A stretch of 8,329 nucleotides of DNA from Pseudomonadota bacterium (GCA_023388675.1 JAEWFU010000181.1:1-8329), one strand, 5' to 3'. Shown: positions 1 to 6,967, counted from the first letter of the stretch. Notes: generated from the letters alone by a model not told the origin. Translations and numbers: made by a program.

Positions 1-13
1 TAAGAGCGCCGAC

Positions 14-70
14 GCTGCGAGTGGGAAACTCTGGTCGGGCTACGCCCTCCCGACGTTCCCCACTCGCAGC
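14..70. repeat. Nested inverted repeat (hairpin) inside the IS end
   Basis: The arms GCTGCGAGTGGG (14-25) and CCCACTCGCAGC (59-70) are perfectly complementary over 12 bp. A second, inner stem is formed by GTCGGG (34-39) and CCCGAC (49-54). There is no T-run after it, so it does not look like a rho-independent terminator. Structures of this sort near an IS end may insulate the transposase genes from outside transcription or translation, but that role is inferred. Confidence 0.75.
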
Positions 71-76
71 GCCAGG

Positions 77-119
77 TGGCCTACTTTTGCGCCGCCCAAT
101 GGCCTGGTTTTGCTCCGCC
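77..119 (+). repeat. Two tandem 20-bp terminal repeats of the IS end
   Basis: TGGCCTACTTTTGCGCCGCC (77-96) and TGGCCTGGTTTTGCTCCGCC (100-119) match at 17 of 20 positions, with start points 23 bp apart. This is roughly two helical turns and is typical of the repeated transposase-binding sites at the ends of IS21-family elements. Confidence 0.7.
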
Positions 120-126
120 GTTGACA

Positions 127-434
127 CTGTGGACGGCCGCTACGCACTGATATCGCTTCAGGGCGGCGCGAGCGCGACCGTCAATCTCGAACGGGTACTG
201 CGCCGTCGGCTGATGCTAATCGGCTCGACGTTGCGCCCGCTGGCTCCCGAGACAAAAGCAGCCATTGCCGAGCGGCTCGCGCGAGACGTCCTGCCGCTAC
301 TCGCCGAAGTAAGACTGCGCCCGCACATTCACGCCACCTTCGACATCGAAGGCGTTGGGGAAGCGCATCGCACTCTGGAACGCAACGATCATTTCGGAAA
401 GCTCGTCCTCACAATTGGCGACGCCTCGTCTTAG
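127..434 (+). pseudogene. C-terminal remnant of a PIG3-type NAD(P)H:quinone oxidoreductase, truncated by the IS
   Basis: About 102 codons remain, ending at TAG 432-434. The reading VDGRYALISLQGG, then RRRLMLIGSTLRP, then IHATFDIEGVGEAHRTLE and finally HFGKLVLTI matches the C-terminal third of zinc-independent quinone oxidoreductases of the medium-chain dehydrogenase family (PIG3/QOR type). The intact family is about 325 residues. Here the GroES-like N-terminal domain and most of the nucleotide-binding Rossmann fold, including its glycine motif, are missing. The frame happens to stay open backward through the IS end to an ATG at 21, but that upstream part is IS sequence and has no family resemblance. 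The product is therefore almost certainly non-functional. The intact 5' part of the gene may lie on the other side of the element, outside the window. Confidence 0.8.
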
Positions 435-471
435 GCGCCCGCCGTCCAGCGACACGGATTGGAGACACGCA

Positions 472-1089
472 ATGCTCACCCTGTTTCATTCGCCGGGAAG
501 CTGCTCGAATGGCATCCTCTACATTCTCAACGAGATTGGAGCGCAACACAGCGTCTCCGTGGTGAATGTTCTCGCTGGCGACCAGAGAACCGAAGCCTAT
601 CTGAGCCTGAATCCGAAGGGGAAGGTTCCGGCGCTGCGGCTCGCAACCGGCGAAGTGCTGACCGAATTCCAGACGATAGCATTCTGGCTCGCGCGATCCT
701 TTCCGCAGGCGGGCCTGTGGCCGGACGACATCCTGGAGCAGTCGCGCACCCTCGAGGCTCTGGATTTCATCGTCGGCTCGGTGCACATGCGCGGCCGGAC
801 ATTCATCAGGATGCCGCACAAATTCGTGGACGACCCCGCATGTCACGCTGCGCTCCAAACCCACGGCCACCAGCAGGTGAGAAATGGACTGACGCAGATC
901 GAGGCGACTCTTGGAAACAGGCCGTTCCTGCTCGGACGTTTCGGCATAGCGGACGCTGCGGCGCTGTACATTCTGGATTGGGCCGTTCGAGACGAGATTG
1001 AGTTGAGCGAAAGGCTTGGCGAGTACCGGCAGCGACTACATGCACGACCGGCGTTCGCCGCCTCTGCCGGCAACTGGGGACCGATCTGA
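472..1089 (+). CDS. Glutathione S-transferase family protein (beta-like)
   Basis: A 205-residue cytosolic protein of normal GST length. The N-terminal thioredoxin-like domain (about 1-76) opens with LFHSPGSCSNGI, where Cys11 lines up with the catalytic cysteine of beta-class bacterial GSTs (family pattern YxPGACS). V52-P53 supplies the cis-proline loop (KVPAL), and E65 is the usual contact to the gamma-glutamyl group of glutathione, although the Ser that normally follows is Phe66. The helical C-terminal domain carries FLLGRFGIADAAALYIL (152-168). The helix N-cap Ser/Thr of the conserved SxAD motif is Gly158 here, while Asp161 is kept. The start at 472 is chosen because GGAG at 461-464 precedes it and the fold begins there. 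An upstream ATG at 355 lies within the preceding gene remnant. The gene begins 37 bp after that remnant, so both may once have shared a transcript. Likely role: glutathione conjugation or detoxification; substrate unknown. Confidence 0.85.
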   Translation: MLTLFHSPGSCSNGILYILNEIGAQHSVSVVNVLAGDQRTEAYLSLNPKGKVPALRLATGEVLTEFQTIAFWLARSFPQAGLWPDDILEQSRTLEALDFIVGSVHMRGRTFIRMPHKFVDDPACHAALQTHGHQQVRNGLTQIEATLGNRPFLLGRFGIADAAALYILDWAVRDEIELSERLGEYRQRLHARPAFAASAGNWGPI

Positions 1090-1129
1090 CACGCCAACTA
1101 CGAAACTCCACATCCGAGACCAGGAAACC

Positions 1130-1189
1130 ATGGCACCTGCTGATCCAGCGCTGGACAAATCCGCATGGAATCAAGAGGAACGCCTATGA
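1130..1189 (+). CDS. Possible 19-residue ORF of unknown function
   Basis: ATG at 1130, TGA at 1187-1189, with CAGGAAACC just upstream as a weak ribosome-binding site. The product would be MAPADPALDKSAWNQEERL. It resembles no family I recognise. It is listed only because its stop overlaps the start of a second small ORF with a better ribosome-binding site. It may equally be chance or the remnant of a decayed gene. Confidence 0.15.
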   Translation: MAPADPALDKSAWNQEERL

Positions 1190-1299
1190 GGGCGGACATG
1201 CAGCGACTGGCTCCCGAAGAATTGAGATCCGAAACCCGCCCGCCCCGGACGGCACAGCCCACTCCTCCCTTTCTTCAAACCTCGTTCGACGCGGAATAA
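1186..1299 (+). CDS. Possible 37-residue ORF of unknown function
   Basis: ATG at 1186 overlaps the TGA of the preceding tiny ORF as ATGA, and AAGAGGA (1173-1179) lies 6 bp upstream. The predicted peptide begins MRADMQRLAPEEL and becomes proline- and threonine-rich (ETRPPRTAQPTPP). It stops with TAA at 1297-1299. No signal peptide, membrane segment or known motif is visible. It could be a real small protein, a leader peptide or a gene remnant; the sequence does not decide. Confidence 0.2.
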   Translation: MRADMQRLAPEELRSETRPPRTAQPTPPFLQTSFDAE

Positions 1300-1540
1300 A
1301 GGCGAACGCCGCAAGCGCAACGAAGTTACGCAGATTGCTGTCGCACAGACCAATTGTTTCAGGTTTGAAGCACCTTTCGTAACAAGTTCGAAATCGGGGG
1401 CGCCACCACTTGCCTGATCGGATCGCAACGCACCCTTACGGCAACGCTAAAATATCCCGAAATCAGAGGGTTAGACCCGACCTCTGGCTGCTGCCAAACC
1501 CGAAAAAGGGCGCTTTTCAAACACAATCGCCTCCCTTATG
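1300..1540. other. Intergenic region upstream of the binding-protein gene
   Basis: I see no convincing gene on either strand here. The base composition is more AT-rich than the flanking genes, as expected for a regulatory region. TAAAAT at 1448-1453 could serve as a -10 element, but no acceptable -35 hexamer lies 16-18 bp before it. A short dyad, AAAAG (1504-1508) and CTTTT (1513-1517), flanks a GGCG loop. The promoter of the transporter operon presumably lies in this stretch, but I cannot place it. Confidence 0.5.
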
Positions 1541-1543
1541 GTA

Positions 1544-1576
1544 CCCGCCAATCGTGGGCGGGCTCAGGCCCTCACG
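1544..1576 (+). promoter_or_regulatory. Leader with two mutually exclusive hairpins before the binding-protein gene
   Basis: CCCGCC (1544-1549) can pair with GGCGGG (1557-1562) around a 7-nt loop. The same bases can instead join a second hairpin: CGTG (1553-1556) with CACG (1573-1576) and GGGC (1560-1563) with GCCC (1568-1571), around a TCAG loop. The two structures cannot coexist. They end about 40 nt before the start codon at 1616, and an A-rich unstructured stretch and the ribosome-binding site follow. No U-run follows, so any control would more likely be translational or through mRNA stability. GC-rich DNA makes short stems easily, so this may be chance. Confidence 0.25.
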
Positions 1577-1615
1577 GGGAACATTGAACAAACAAAAAAG
1601 AGTTTGGGAGCAATT

Positions 1616-3196
1616 ATGCGTAAACTTCTCCTCACTGCGAGCGTTCTCGCGCTCGGCGCCGCTGTCATGCCGGCGTCCGCGGAAACCGTTCGCTGGGCTC
1701 GCGCGTCCGACGCGCTGACGCTCGATCCTCATTCGCAGAACCAGGGCGTGACGCACACTTTCGCCCACCATATCTACGAGACGCTGGTGGATCGCGATGT
1801 CGAGGGCACCCTCATCCCGCGGCTCGCCACGGAGTGGGCTGTCAAGGAAGACGATCCGACGGTATGGGTGTTCACCCTGCGCCAGGGCGTCAAGTTCCAT
1901 GACGGCGCCGACTTCACTGCGGAAGACGTGGTGTTCTCGCTTGACCGCGCCCGTTCCGACAAGTCGAACATGAAGCAGCTTCACGCCGGCGTGGAAAGCA
2001 TCACCGCCGTCGACGACCACACGGTCGAGGTGAAGATGAGCGGTCCTTCGCCGCTCTACCCGAACAACCTGACCAACACCTTCATGATGGACAAGACCTG
2101 GACCGAGGCGAACAATGCCGTGGAAGTCCAGGAAGCCGGCTCGACCGACGACAACTTCGCCGTGCGCAACACCAACGGCACCGGCCCCTACGTGCTTGAA
2201 TCGCGCGACCCGGATGTGCGTTCGGTGCTTAAACTGAACGAGGACCACTGGGCCGAGACCAAGCCGGCCGTCACCGAGATCATCTATCTCCCGATCGCCG
2301 ACAACGCGACCCGCGTAGCAGCGCTGCTGTCGGGCGAAGTCGATCTGGTACAGGACGTTCCGGTGCAGGACATCGAGCGCCTGGCCTCGAGCGACGGCAT
2401 CAAGGTCGCGACAGGTCCGGAAAACCGCTTCATCTATTTCGGCTATCGCGTCACGCCGGAGCCGCTGAAGTCGTCGAACGTCACCGACAAGAACCCGCTC
2501 GCCGATCCGAAGGTCCGCGAGGCGATGCATCTGGCCATCGATCGCAACGCAATCAAGCAGGTGGTGATGCGCGGCCAGTCGCTGCCGACCGGCGTCGCCA
2601 ATCCGCCTTTCGTCAATGGCTGGACGGCCGAACTGGACGCCTATCCGGAAAAGGCCGACGTTGAAGGCGCGAAGGCGCTTCTCGCCGAGGCGGGCTACCC
2701 GGACGGCTTCACCATCACGCTCGACACGCCGAACAACCGCTACGTCAACGACGAGGCGATCAGCCAGGCGGCAGTGGGTATGCTCGGCCAGATCGGCATC
2801 AAGGTGACGCTGGCGTCGCGGCCGATCACGCAGCACTCGCCGCTGATCCAGAATTCCGATACGGATTTCTATCTGCTCGGCTGGGGCGTGCCGACCTTCG
2901 ATTCCGCCTACACGTTCAACGACCTGATCCACACACAGGCGGGGCACTACGGCGCCTATAACCCGAGCGGGTATACCAATCCGGAACTCGATGCGAAGAT
3001 CGAGTCGCTGGCGACGGAGGTCGACCTGGACAAGCGCAACGCCACGATCGCCGAGATCTGGGCCAAGGTTCAGGAAGACCGCGTACTGCTGCCGATCCAC
3101 AACCAGGTACTGGCCTACGCCATGAAGGACGGCATGAACCTGGACGTGCATCCGGAAAATCAGCCGCGCCTGTACAACGTCACCTACGGCGAGTAA
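1616..3196 (+). CDS. Periplasmic substrate-binding protein of a peptide/nickel ABC importer (SBP family 5)
   Basis: A 526-residue exported protein. Residues 1-22 form a classical Sec signal peptide: MRK, then a hydrophobic core, then the cleavage motif ASA before Glu23. No lipobox cysteine is present, so it should be soluble in the periplasm. WVFTLRQGVKFHDG followed by FTAEDVVFSLDRA (about 83-112) is the family-5 solute-binding signature shared with DppA and OppA. NGTGPYVL and the C-terminal GWGVPTFDSAYTF and YNPSGYTNPELDAKI segments are also typical. It captures a peptide or peptide-like solute and delivers it to the two permeases encoded downstream; the exact substrate cannot be read from sequence. 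The start is fixed by TTTGGGAG at 1603-1610, 5 bp before the ATG, and by the signal peptide. An in-frame ATG at 1538 would add 26 residues ahead of the signal peptide and is unlikely. Confidence 0.92.
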   Translation: MRKLLLTASVLALGAAVMPASAETVRWARASDALTLDPHSQNQGVTHTFAHHIYETLVDRDVEGTLIPRLATEWAVKEDDPTVWVFTLRQGVKFHDGADFTAEDVVFSLDRARSDKSNMKQLHAGVESITAVDDHTVEVKMSGPSPLYPNNLTNTFMMDKTWTEANNAVEVQEAGSTDDNFAVRNTNGTGPYVLESRDPDVRSVLKLNEDHWAETKPAVTEIIYLPIADNATRVAALLSGEVDLVQDVPVQDIERLASSDGIKVATGPENRFIYFGYRVTPEPLKSSNVTDKNPLADPKVREAMHLAIDRNAIKQVVMRGQSLPTGVANPPFVNGWTAELDAYPEKADVEGAKALLAEAGYPDGFTITLDTPNNRYVNDEAISQAAVGMLGQIGIKVTLASRPITQHSPLIQNSDTDFYLLGWGVPTFDSAYTFNDLIHTQAGHYGAYNPSGYTNPELDAKIESLATEVDLDKRNATIAEIWAKVQEDRVLLPIHNQVLAYAMKDGMNLDVHPENQPRLYNVTYGE

Positions 3197-3213
3197 CAGG
3201 CCTTACGTTGAAC

Positions 3214-3248
3214 GCCCGCGTCGCAAGCTTTGCGGCGCGGGCCTTTTT
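3214..3248 (+). terminator. Strong rho-independent terminator between binding-protein and permease genes
   Basis: A 13-bp stem, GCCCGCGTCGCAA (3214-3226) with TTGCGGCGCGGGC (3230-3242), contains a single T-G wobble and a 3-nt loop. It is followed by CTTTTT (3243-3248). It begins 17 bp after the binding-protein stop codon. In such operons a leaky terminator or 3' stabilising hairpin here usually lets the binding protein be made in excess over the membrane and ATPase subunits. Whether transcription reads through or the permease genes have their own promoter cannot be decided from sequence. Confidence 0.88.
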
Positions 3249-3362
3249 CGTTAGCATCCCGCATTCAAGGTCGCGGTTTCCGCCTCCATCCTGATCGATG
3301 GAACGGCGGACGCCGCGATGCCGTGCATCGTTTGTTCGGCAATGCCGGGCGCTGCACCCTAT

Positions 3363-3367
3363 GGGGA
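3363..3367 (+). promoter_or_regulatory. Ribosome-binding site deciding the permease start
   Basis: GGGGA at 3363-3367 lies 8 nt before the ATG at 3376. The two in-frame upstream ATGs (3298 and 3361) lack a comparable site, and the residues they would add (rich in Arg and Cys) do not resemble a permease N-terminus. This supports 3376 as the start. Confidence 0.6.
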
Positions 3368-3375
3368 CCAAAGTC

Positions 3376-4359
3376 ATGCTTGCCTTCATCCTGAGACGGC
3401 TAGCCCAGTCCATCGTCGTGATGCTGGTCGTCGCTCTCATCTCTTTCATGCTCTTCCGCTACGTCGGTGACCCCGTCGCTTCGCTGCTGGGTCAGGATTC
3501 GCGTCTGGAAGACTTCGAGGCGCTGAGGGAGAGGCTGGGCCTGAACGACCCGGCTTACGTCCAGTTCTTCCGCTTCATCACCAATGCCATGCAGGGCGAA
3601 TTCGGCATTTCCTATCGCCTTCAGCAACCGGTGAGCGAACTTATCATGTCGCGTCTGCCGGCAACCATCGAGCTTGCCTTCACTTCGGCGCTGATCGCGC
3701 TGGTTTTCGGCGTTACGCTCGGCGTCTTCACCGCACTGCGCCCGAAAAGCCTTTCGACCGCGATCATCATGACGCTGTCGCTGGTAGGCGTTTCGCTGCC
3801 GACCTTCCTGATCGGCATCGGGCTCATCTACGTCTTCGCGGTGGAACTGCAGTGGCTGCCGTCCTTCGGCCGCGGCCAGGTGGTCGATCTCGGCTGGTGG
3901 CGTACGGGGCTGCTCACCGAATCCGGCCTGCGCTCGCTCATCCTGCCTGCGATAACCCTGTCGCTTTTCCAGCTCACCCTCATCATGCGCCTCGTGCGCG
4001 CGGAGATGCTGGAGGTGCTGCGACAGGATTATATCCGCTTCGCAAAGGCGCGCGGGCTTTCCAAGCGGGCGATCAATTTCGGCCACGCACTGAAGAACAC
4101 GATGGTCCCGGTCATCACCATCACCGGGCTGCAGCTCGGCTCGGTCATCGCCTTCGCGATCGTCACCGAGACGGTCTTCCAATGGCCCGGCGTCGGTTCG
4201 CTGTTCATCAACTCGGTGCAGGTCGTCGACGTGCCGGTGATGGCTGCCTACCTGATGTTCATCGCCTTCGTCTTCGTCGTGATCAACCTGATCGTCGATA
4301 TCCTTTACTACGCCGTCGATCCGCGCCTGCGGGTACACGCCTCCGGATCGGGGAAATAG
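3376..4359 (+). CDS. ABC importer permease, DppB/OppB type
   Basis: A 327-residue inner-membrane protein of the binding-protein-dependent transport permease family (BPD_transp_1). The N-terminus MLAFILRRLAQSIVVMLVVA is typical of DppB/OppB proteins, as is the periplasmic loop with LRERLGLNDPAYVQFFRFI. Six hydrophobic segments are visible at roughly residues 9-29, 98-120, 130-156, 187-207, 245-268 and 290-312. The cytoplasmic EAA loop, which docks onto the ATPase, spans about 209-229 (EMLEVLRQDYIRFAKARGLS). The length is close to that of E. coli DppB. The gene lies 179 bp after the binding-protein gene with a terminator between them, and 4 bp before the second permease, so the two permeases are surely co-translated and form the heterodimeric channel. 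Confidence 0.92.
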   Translation: MLAFILRRLAQSIVVMLVVALISFMLFRYVGDPVASLLGQDSRLEDFEALRERLGLNDPAYVQFFRFITNAMQGEFGISYRLQQPVSELIMSRLPATIELAFTSALIALVFGVTLGVFTALRPKSLSTAIIMTLSLVGVSLPTFLIGIGLIYVFAVELQWLPSFGRGQVVDLGWWRTGLLTESGLRSLILPAITLSLFQLTLIMRLVRAEMLEVLRQDYIRFAKARGLSKRAINFGHALKNTMVPVITITGLQLGSVIAFAIVTETVFQWPGVGSLFINSVQVVDVPVMAAYLMFIAFVFVVINLIVDILYYAVDPRLRVHASGSGK

Positions 4360-4363
4360 GCCC

Positions 4364-5320
4364 ATGTCCACACCACAACCTCCTGCCACGCCCGTGGCCA
4401 CCAAGCCGCCGTCCCGCCTCTACCGGATGTGGGATTCCGACGTCTTCTTCTCCTTCCGGCGTTCGCCGGTCACCATCGTCGCAGCAACCGTGGCGTTCGT
4501 TCTCGTGCTTGCTGCGCTTCTGGCGCCGTGGATCGCGCCCTACAACCCGTTCAATCCGGCAAGCCTCAACCTCATGGACGGCTTCACGGCGCCGAACTCG
4601 AGCTCGATGATGGGCAACTACTTCCTGCTGGGCAGCGACCATCAGGGACGCGACGTTCTGTCGACCATTCTCTATGGCAGCCGGGTGTCGCTATTCGTCG
4701 GCGTTTCGGCCACGTTGTTCGCGATGGCGATCGGCATCTCGCTCGGCCTCACCGCCGGTTATGTCGGCGGCACGACCGACTCCATCATCATGCGCGTCGC
4801 CGACATCCAGCTTTCCTTTCCGGCTATCCTGATAGCGCTGCTCATCTTCGGCATCGCGCGCGGCATCATTCCGCCGAGCCAGCAGGAAGGCATGGCGATC
4901 TGGGTGCTGATCGTGGCGATCGGCCTTTCCAACTGGGCCCAGTTCGCACGCACGGTGCGCGGCGCCACCATGGTGGAACGGCAGAAGGACTACGTGTCGG
5001 CGGCGCGCATCATGGGCGTGCATCCGCTGCTCATCCTCATCCGCCACGTGCTGCCCAACGTTATGGCCCCGGTGCTGGTCATCGCCACGATCGGGCTGGC
5101 GCTCGCGATCATCGAGGAGGCGACGCTGTCCTATCTCGGCGTCGGCGTGCCGCCCACCCAGCCTTCGCTCGGAACGCTGATCCGCATCGGCCAGCAGTTC
5201 CTGTTCTCCGGCGAGTGGTGGATACTCTTCTTCCCCGCAGTCACCCTGGTGCTGCTTGCGCTCGCCGTGAATCTCTTGGGTGACTGGCTGCGCGACGCGC
5301 TCAATCCGAGGCTGCGCTGA
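4364..5320 (+). CDS. ABC importer permease, DppC/OppC type
   Basis: A 318-residue inner-membrane protein, partner of the preceding permease. The cytoplasmic N-terminal tail is proline-rich and followed by the first membrane segment (about 37-58) ending in LLAPWIAPYNP, the usual OppC/DppC N-terminal domain. The periplasmic motif LGSDHQGRDVLSTILYGSR (89-107) is a family hallmark. Further hydrophobic segments lie near 108-131, 145-165, 178-193, 231-255 and 284-305. The EAA loop is at about 197-220 (VRGATMVERQKDYVSAARIM). The start follows GGGGAAATAGG, which overlaps the end of the upstream gene. The stop overlaps the next start as TGATG, indicating translational coupling to the ATPase. Confidence 0.93.
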   Translation: MSTPQPPATPVATKPPSRLYRMWDSDVFFSFRRSPVTIVAATVAFVLVLAALLAPWIAPYNPFNPASLNLMDGFTAPNSSSMMGNYFLLGSDHQGRDVLSTILYGSRVSLFVGVSATLFAMAIGISLGLTAGYVGGTTDSIIMRVADIQLSFPAILIALLIFGIARGIIPPSQQEGMAIWVLIVAIGLSNWAQFARTVRGATMVERQKDYVSAARIMGVHPLLILIRHVLPNVMAPVLVIATIGLALAIIEEATLSYLGVGVPPTQPSLGTLIRIGQQFLFSGEWWILFFPAVTLVLLALAVNLLGDWLRDALNPRLR

Positions 5321-6954
5321 TGACCGAGCCAATCGTTTCAGTCCGCAACCTCGTCGTCGAGTTTCCGCTTCGACGAGGCCTGTTCACAGCCGTCGACGAT
5401 GTCTCCTTCGACATCATGCCGGGCGAAATCCTCGGCGTCGTGGGCGAGTCGGGCGCCGGCAAGTCGATGACGGGCGCCGCCATCATCGGCCTGATCGAGC
5501 CGCCCGGCCATATCGCCGGCGGCGAGATTTACCTCAGCGGCAAGCGTATCGACAATCTGCCGCAGGAGGAGATGGCCAAGCTGAGGGGCAAGCGCATCGG
5601 CATGGTCTTCCAGGACCCGCTGACATCGCTCAACCCGCTCTACACGGTCGGCCAGCAGCTCGTGGAAACGATCCGTCGGCACCTGCCGATGAACGAGGCA
5701 CAGGCCCGGCAGCGGGCCATCGATCTTCTCGGCGAGGCAGGCATCCCCTCGCCCGAGACCCGCATCGACAGCTATCCGCACCAGTTCTCCGGTGGCATGC
5801 GCCAGCGCGTCGTCATCGCGCTGGCACTATCGGCGGAACCGGACCTGATCATCGCCGACGAACCGACGTCCGCACTCGACGTTTCGGTGCAGGCGCAGAT
5901 CATCAAGGTTCTGAAGAAGCTGTGCGAAAGCCGCGGCGCGGCCGTCATGCTCGTCACCCACGACATGGGCGTCATCGCCGAAACGGCGACGCGCATGATC
6001 GTGATGAACAAAGGCAAGATCGTCGAGACCGGCTCCGTCGGCGACATCATCAAACGGCCGAAGGAAGAGTACACGATCGGGCTGATCGACGCGATTCCGT
6101 CGATCAAGGACGAGACGCGCCGCCACGACGTGCCGCCGGCCGCGACGCAGCTCGTCAAGGTCGAGAACCTGACGCGGGACTTCGACCTGTCGCCCTCGTT
6201 CTTCGACCGGTTGGTGAAGGGTTCGAAGCGCTCGGTGGTCAAGGCGGTGCAGGACGTGTCCTTCGGCATCCGCAAGGGGTCCACCTACGGGCTCGTCGGC
6301 GAATCGGGCTCGGGCAAGTCGACCTGCGCGCGCATGCTGGTGGGCCTCATCCCGCCGACATCCGGCCGGGTGTTGCTCGAAGACGAGGACATCTGGACCA
6401 GCGGGGCCGGCACGCAGAACCGCCGGCAGCGCGTGCAGATGATCTTCCAGGATCCCTATGCCAGCCTCAACCCGCGCTGGCGGGTCGGCGACATTATCGC
6501 CGAGCCGATGCGGGCTCTGAAGCTGGTCAGCGGCAAGCGCGAGGCAGAGGAGCGGGTCGCCGACCTGCTGGAAAAGGTCCGTCTCGATCCCATCGTCATG
6601 CGCAAGTTCCCGCATGAGTTTTCGGGCGGCCAGCGCCAGCGCATCGCGATCGCCCGCGCGCTTTCGAGCCAGCCAGAATTCATCGTCTGCGACGAGCCGA
6701 CCTCGGCACTCGACGTGTCGGTGCAGGCGCAGGTGCTCGACCTGATGCGGGGGCTTCAAGACGAGTTCGGGCTGACCTATCTGTTGATCAGCCACAACCT
6801 CGCCGTCGTGCGCCAGATGGCCGACGATGTCGGCGTCATGCACAGCGGCGTGCTGGTGGAACAAGGTCCGGTCGACGAGATCTTCGACGATCCGAAGGTC
6901 GAGTACACACGCATGCTGCTCAACTCGGTGCCGGACATCTCGAAGGTGGAATAG
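5320..6954 (+). CDS. Twin-domain ABC transporter ATPase (fused DppD-DppF type)
   Basis: A 544-residue cytoplasmic protein containing two complete nucleotide-binding domains, replacing the separate DppD and DppF subunits. Domain 1 has Walker A GESGAGKS (42-49), Q-loop Gln98, signature FSGGMRQR (156-163), Walker B with Asp180-Glu181 and switch His214. Domain 2 has Walker A GESGSGKS (327-334), Q-loop Gln377, signature FSGGQRQR (434-441), Walker B with Asp458-Glu459 and switch His492. All catalytic residues are present in both halves, so both sites should hydrolyse ATP. The linker (about 245-275) and the C-terminus carry short forms of the oligopeptide-transporter extension (EYTIGLIDAIP and EYTRMLLNSVP). 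Only three cysteines exist (202, 336, 457), so the cysteine cluster that binds iron-sulphur in some DppD proteins is absent. It overlaps the preceding permease by 1 bp and energises peptide-like solute uptake. Confidence 0.94.
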   Translation: MTEPIVSVRNLVVEFPLRRGLFTAVDDVSFDIMPGEILGVVGESGAGKSMTGAAIIGLIEPPGHIAGGEIYLSGKRIDNLPQEEMAKLRGKRIGMVFQDPLTSLNPLYTVGQQLVETIRRHLPMNEAQARQRAIDLLGEAGIPSPETRIDSYPHQFSGGMRQRVVIALALSAEPDLIIADEPTSALDVSVQAQIIKVLKKLCESRGAAVMLVTHDMGVIAETATRMIVMNKGKIVETGSVGDIIKRPKEEYTIGLIDAIPSIKDETRRHDVPPAATQLVKVENLTRDFDLSPSFFDRLVKGSKRSVVKAVQDVSFGIRKGSTYGLVGESGSGKSTCARMLVGLIPPTSGRVLLEDEDIWTSGAGTQNRRQRVQMIFQDPYASLNPRWRVGDIIAEPMRALKLVSGKREAEERVADLLEKVRLDPIVMRKFPHEFSGGQRQRIAIARALSSQPEFIVCDEPTSALDVSVQAQVLDLMRGLQDEFGLTYLLISHNLAVVRQMADDVGVMHSGVLVEQGPVDEIFDDPKVEYTRMLLNSVPDISKVE

Positions 6955-6967
6955 AAAGGAAAAAGCC

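Larger units (their letters stand above)
1..126 (+). mobile_element. Right end of an IS21-family insertion sequence (partial)
   Basis: This stretch has the layout of the non-coding end of an IS21-type element. There is a long hairpin (14-70), then two near-identical 20-bp repeats (77-96 and 100-119), and the sequence finishes with GTTGACA at 120-126. IS21-family elements are known for multiple terminal repeats and for ends closing in CA. Quinone-oxidoreductase coding sequence begins immediately after position 126, which fits an insertion junction there. The TAA at 1-3 could be the stop of the element's last gene (istB), but no coding sequence is visible to prove it. The transposase genes and the left end lie outside the window, so the target-site duplication cannot be checked. 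The family assignment rests on remembered end structure, not on a database match. Confidence 0.6.

Noticed and set aside
21..434. Open frame from ATG 21 through the oxidoreductase remnant as an intact gene
   Set aside because: Codons before 127 are IS-end sequence (hairpin and tandem repeats), and the product lacks the catalytic and cofactor-binding parts of the family.
355..471. N-terminally extended GST starting at ATG 355
   Set aside because: The extension lies inside the preceding gene remnant in another frame, shows no GST similarity, and a ribosome-binding site precedes ATG 472.
1425..1453. Promoter with -10 TAAAAT at 1448-1453
   Set aside because: No acceptable -35 hexamer at 16-18 bp spacing; the nearest TTGCCT (1410-1415) is 32 bp away.
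1517..3151. Long reverse-strand open frame (544 codons) opposite the binding-protein gene
   Set aside because: It mirrors the codon bias of a convincing forward gene with signal peptide and family-5 signature; its product is Arg/Val/His-rich with no recognisable domain.
4429..5283. Forward 284-codon frame overlapping the second permease
   Set aside because: It is an Arg/His-rich out-of-frame shadow of the permease, which has all family motifs in its own frame.
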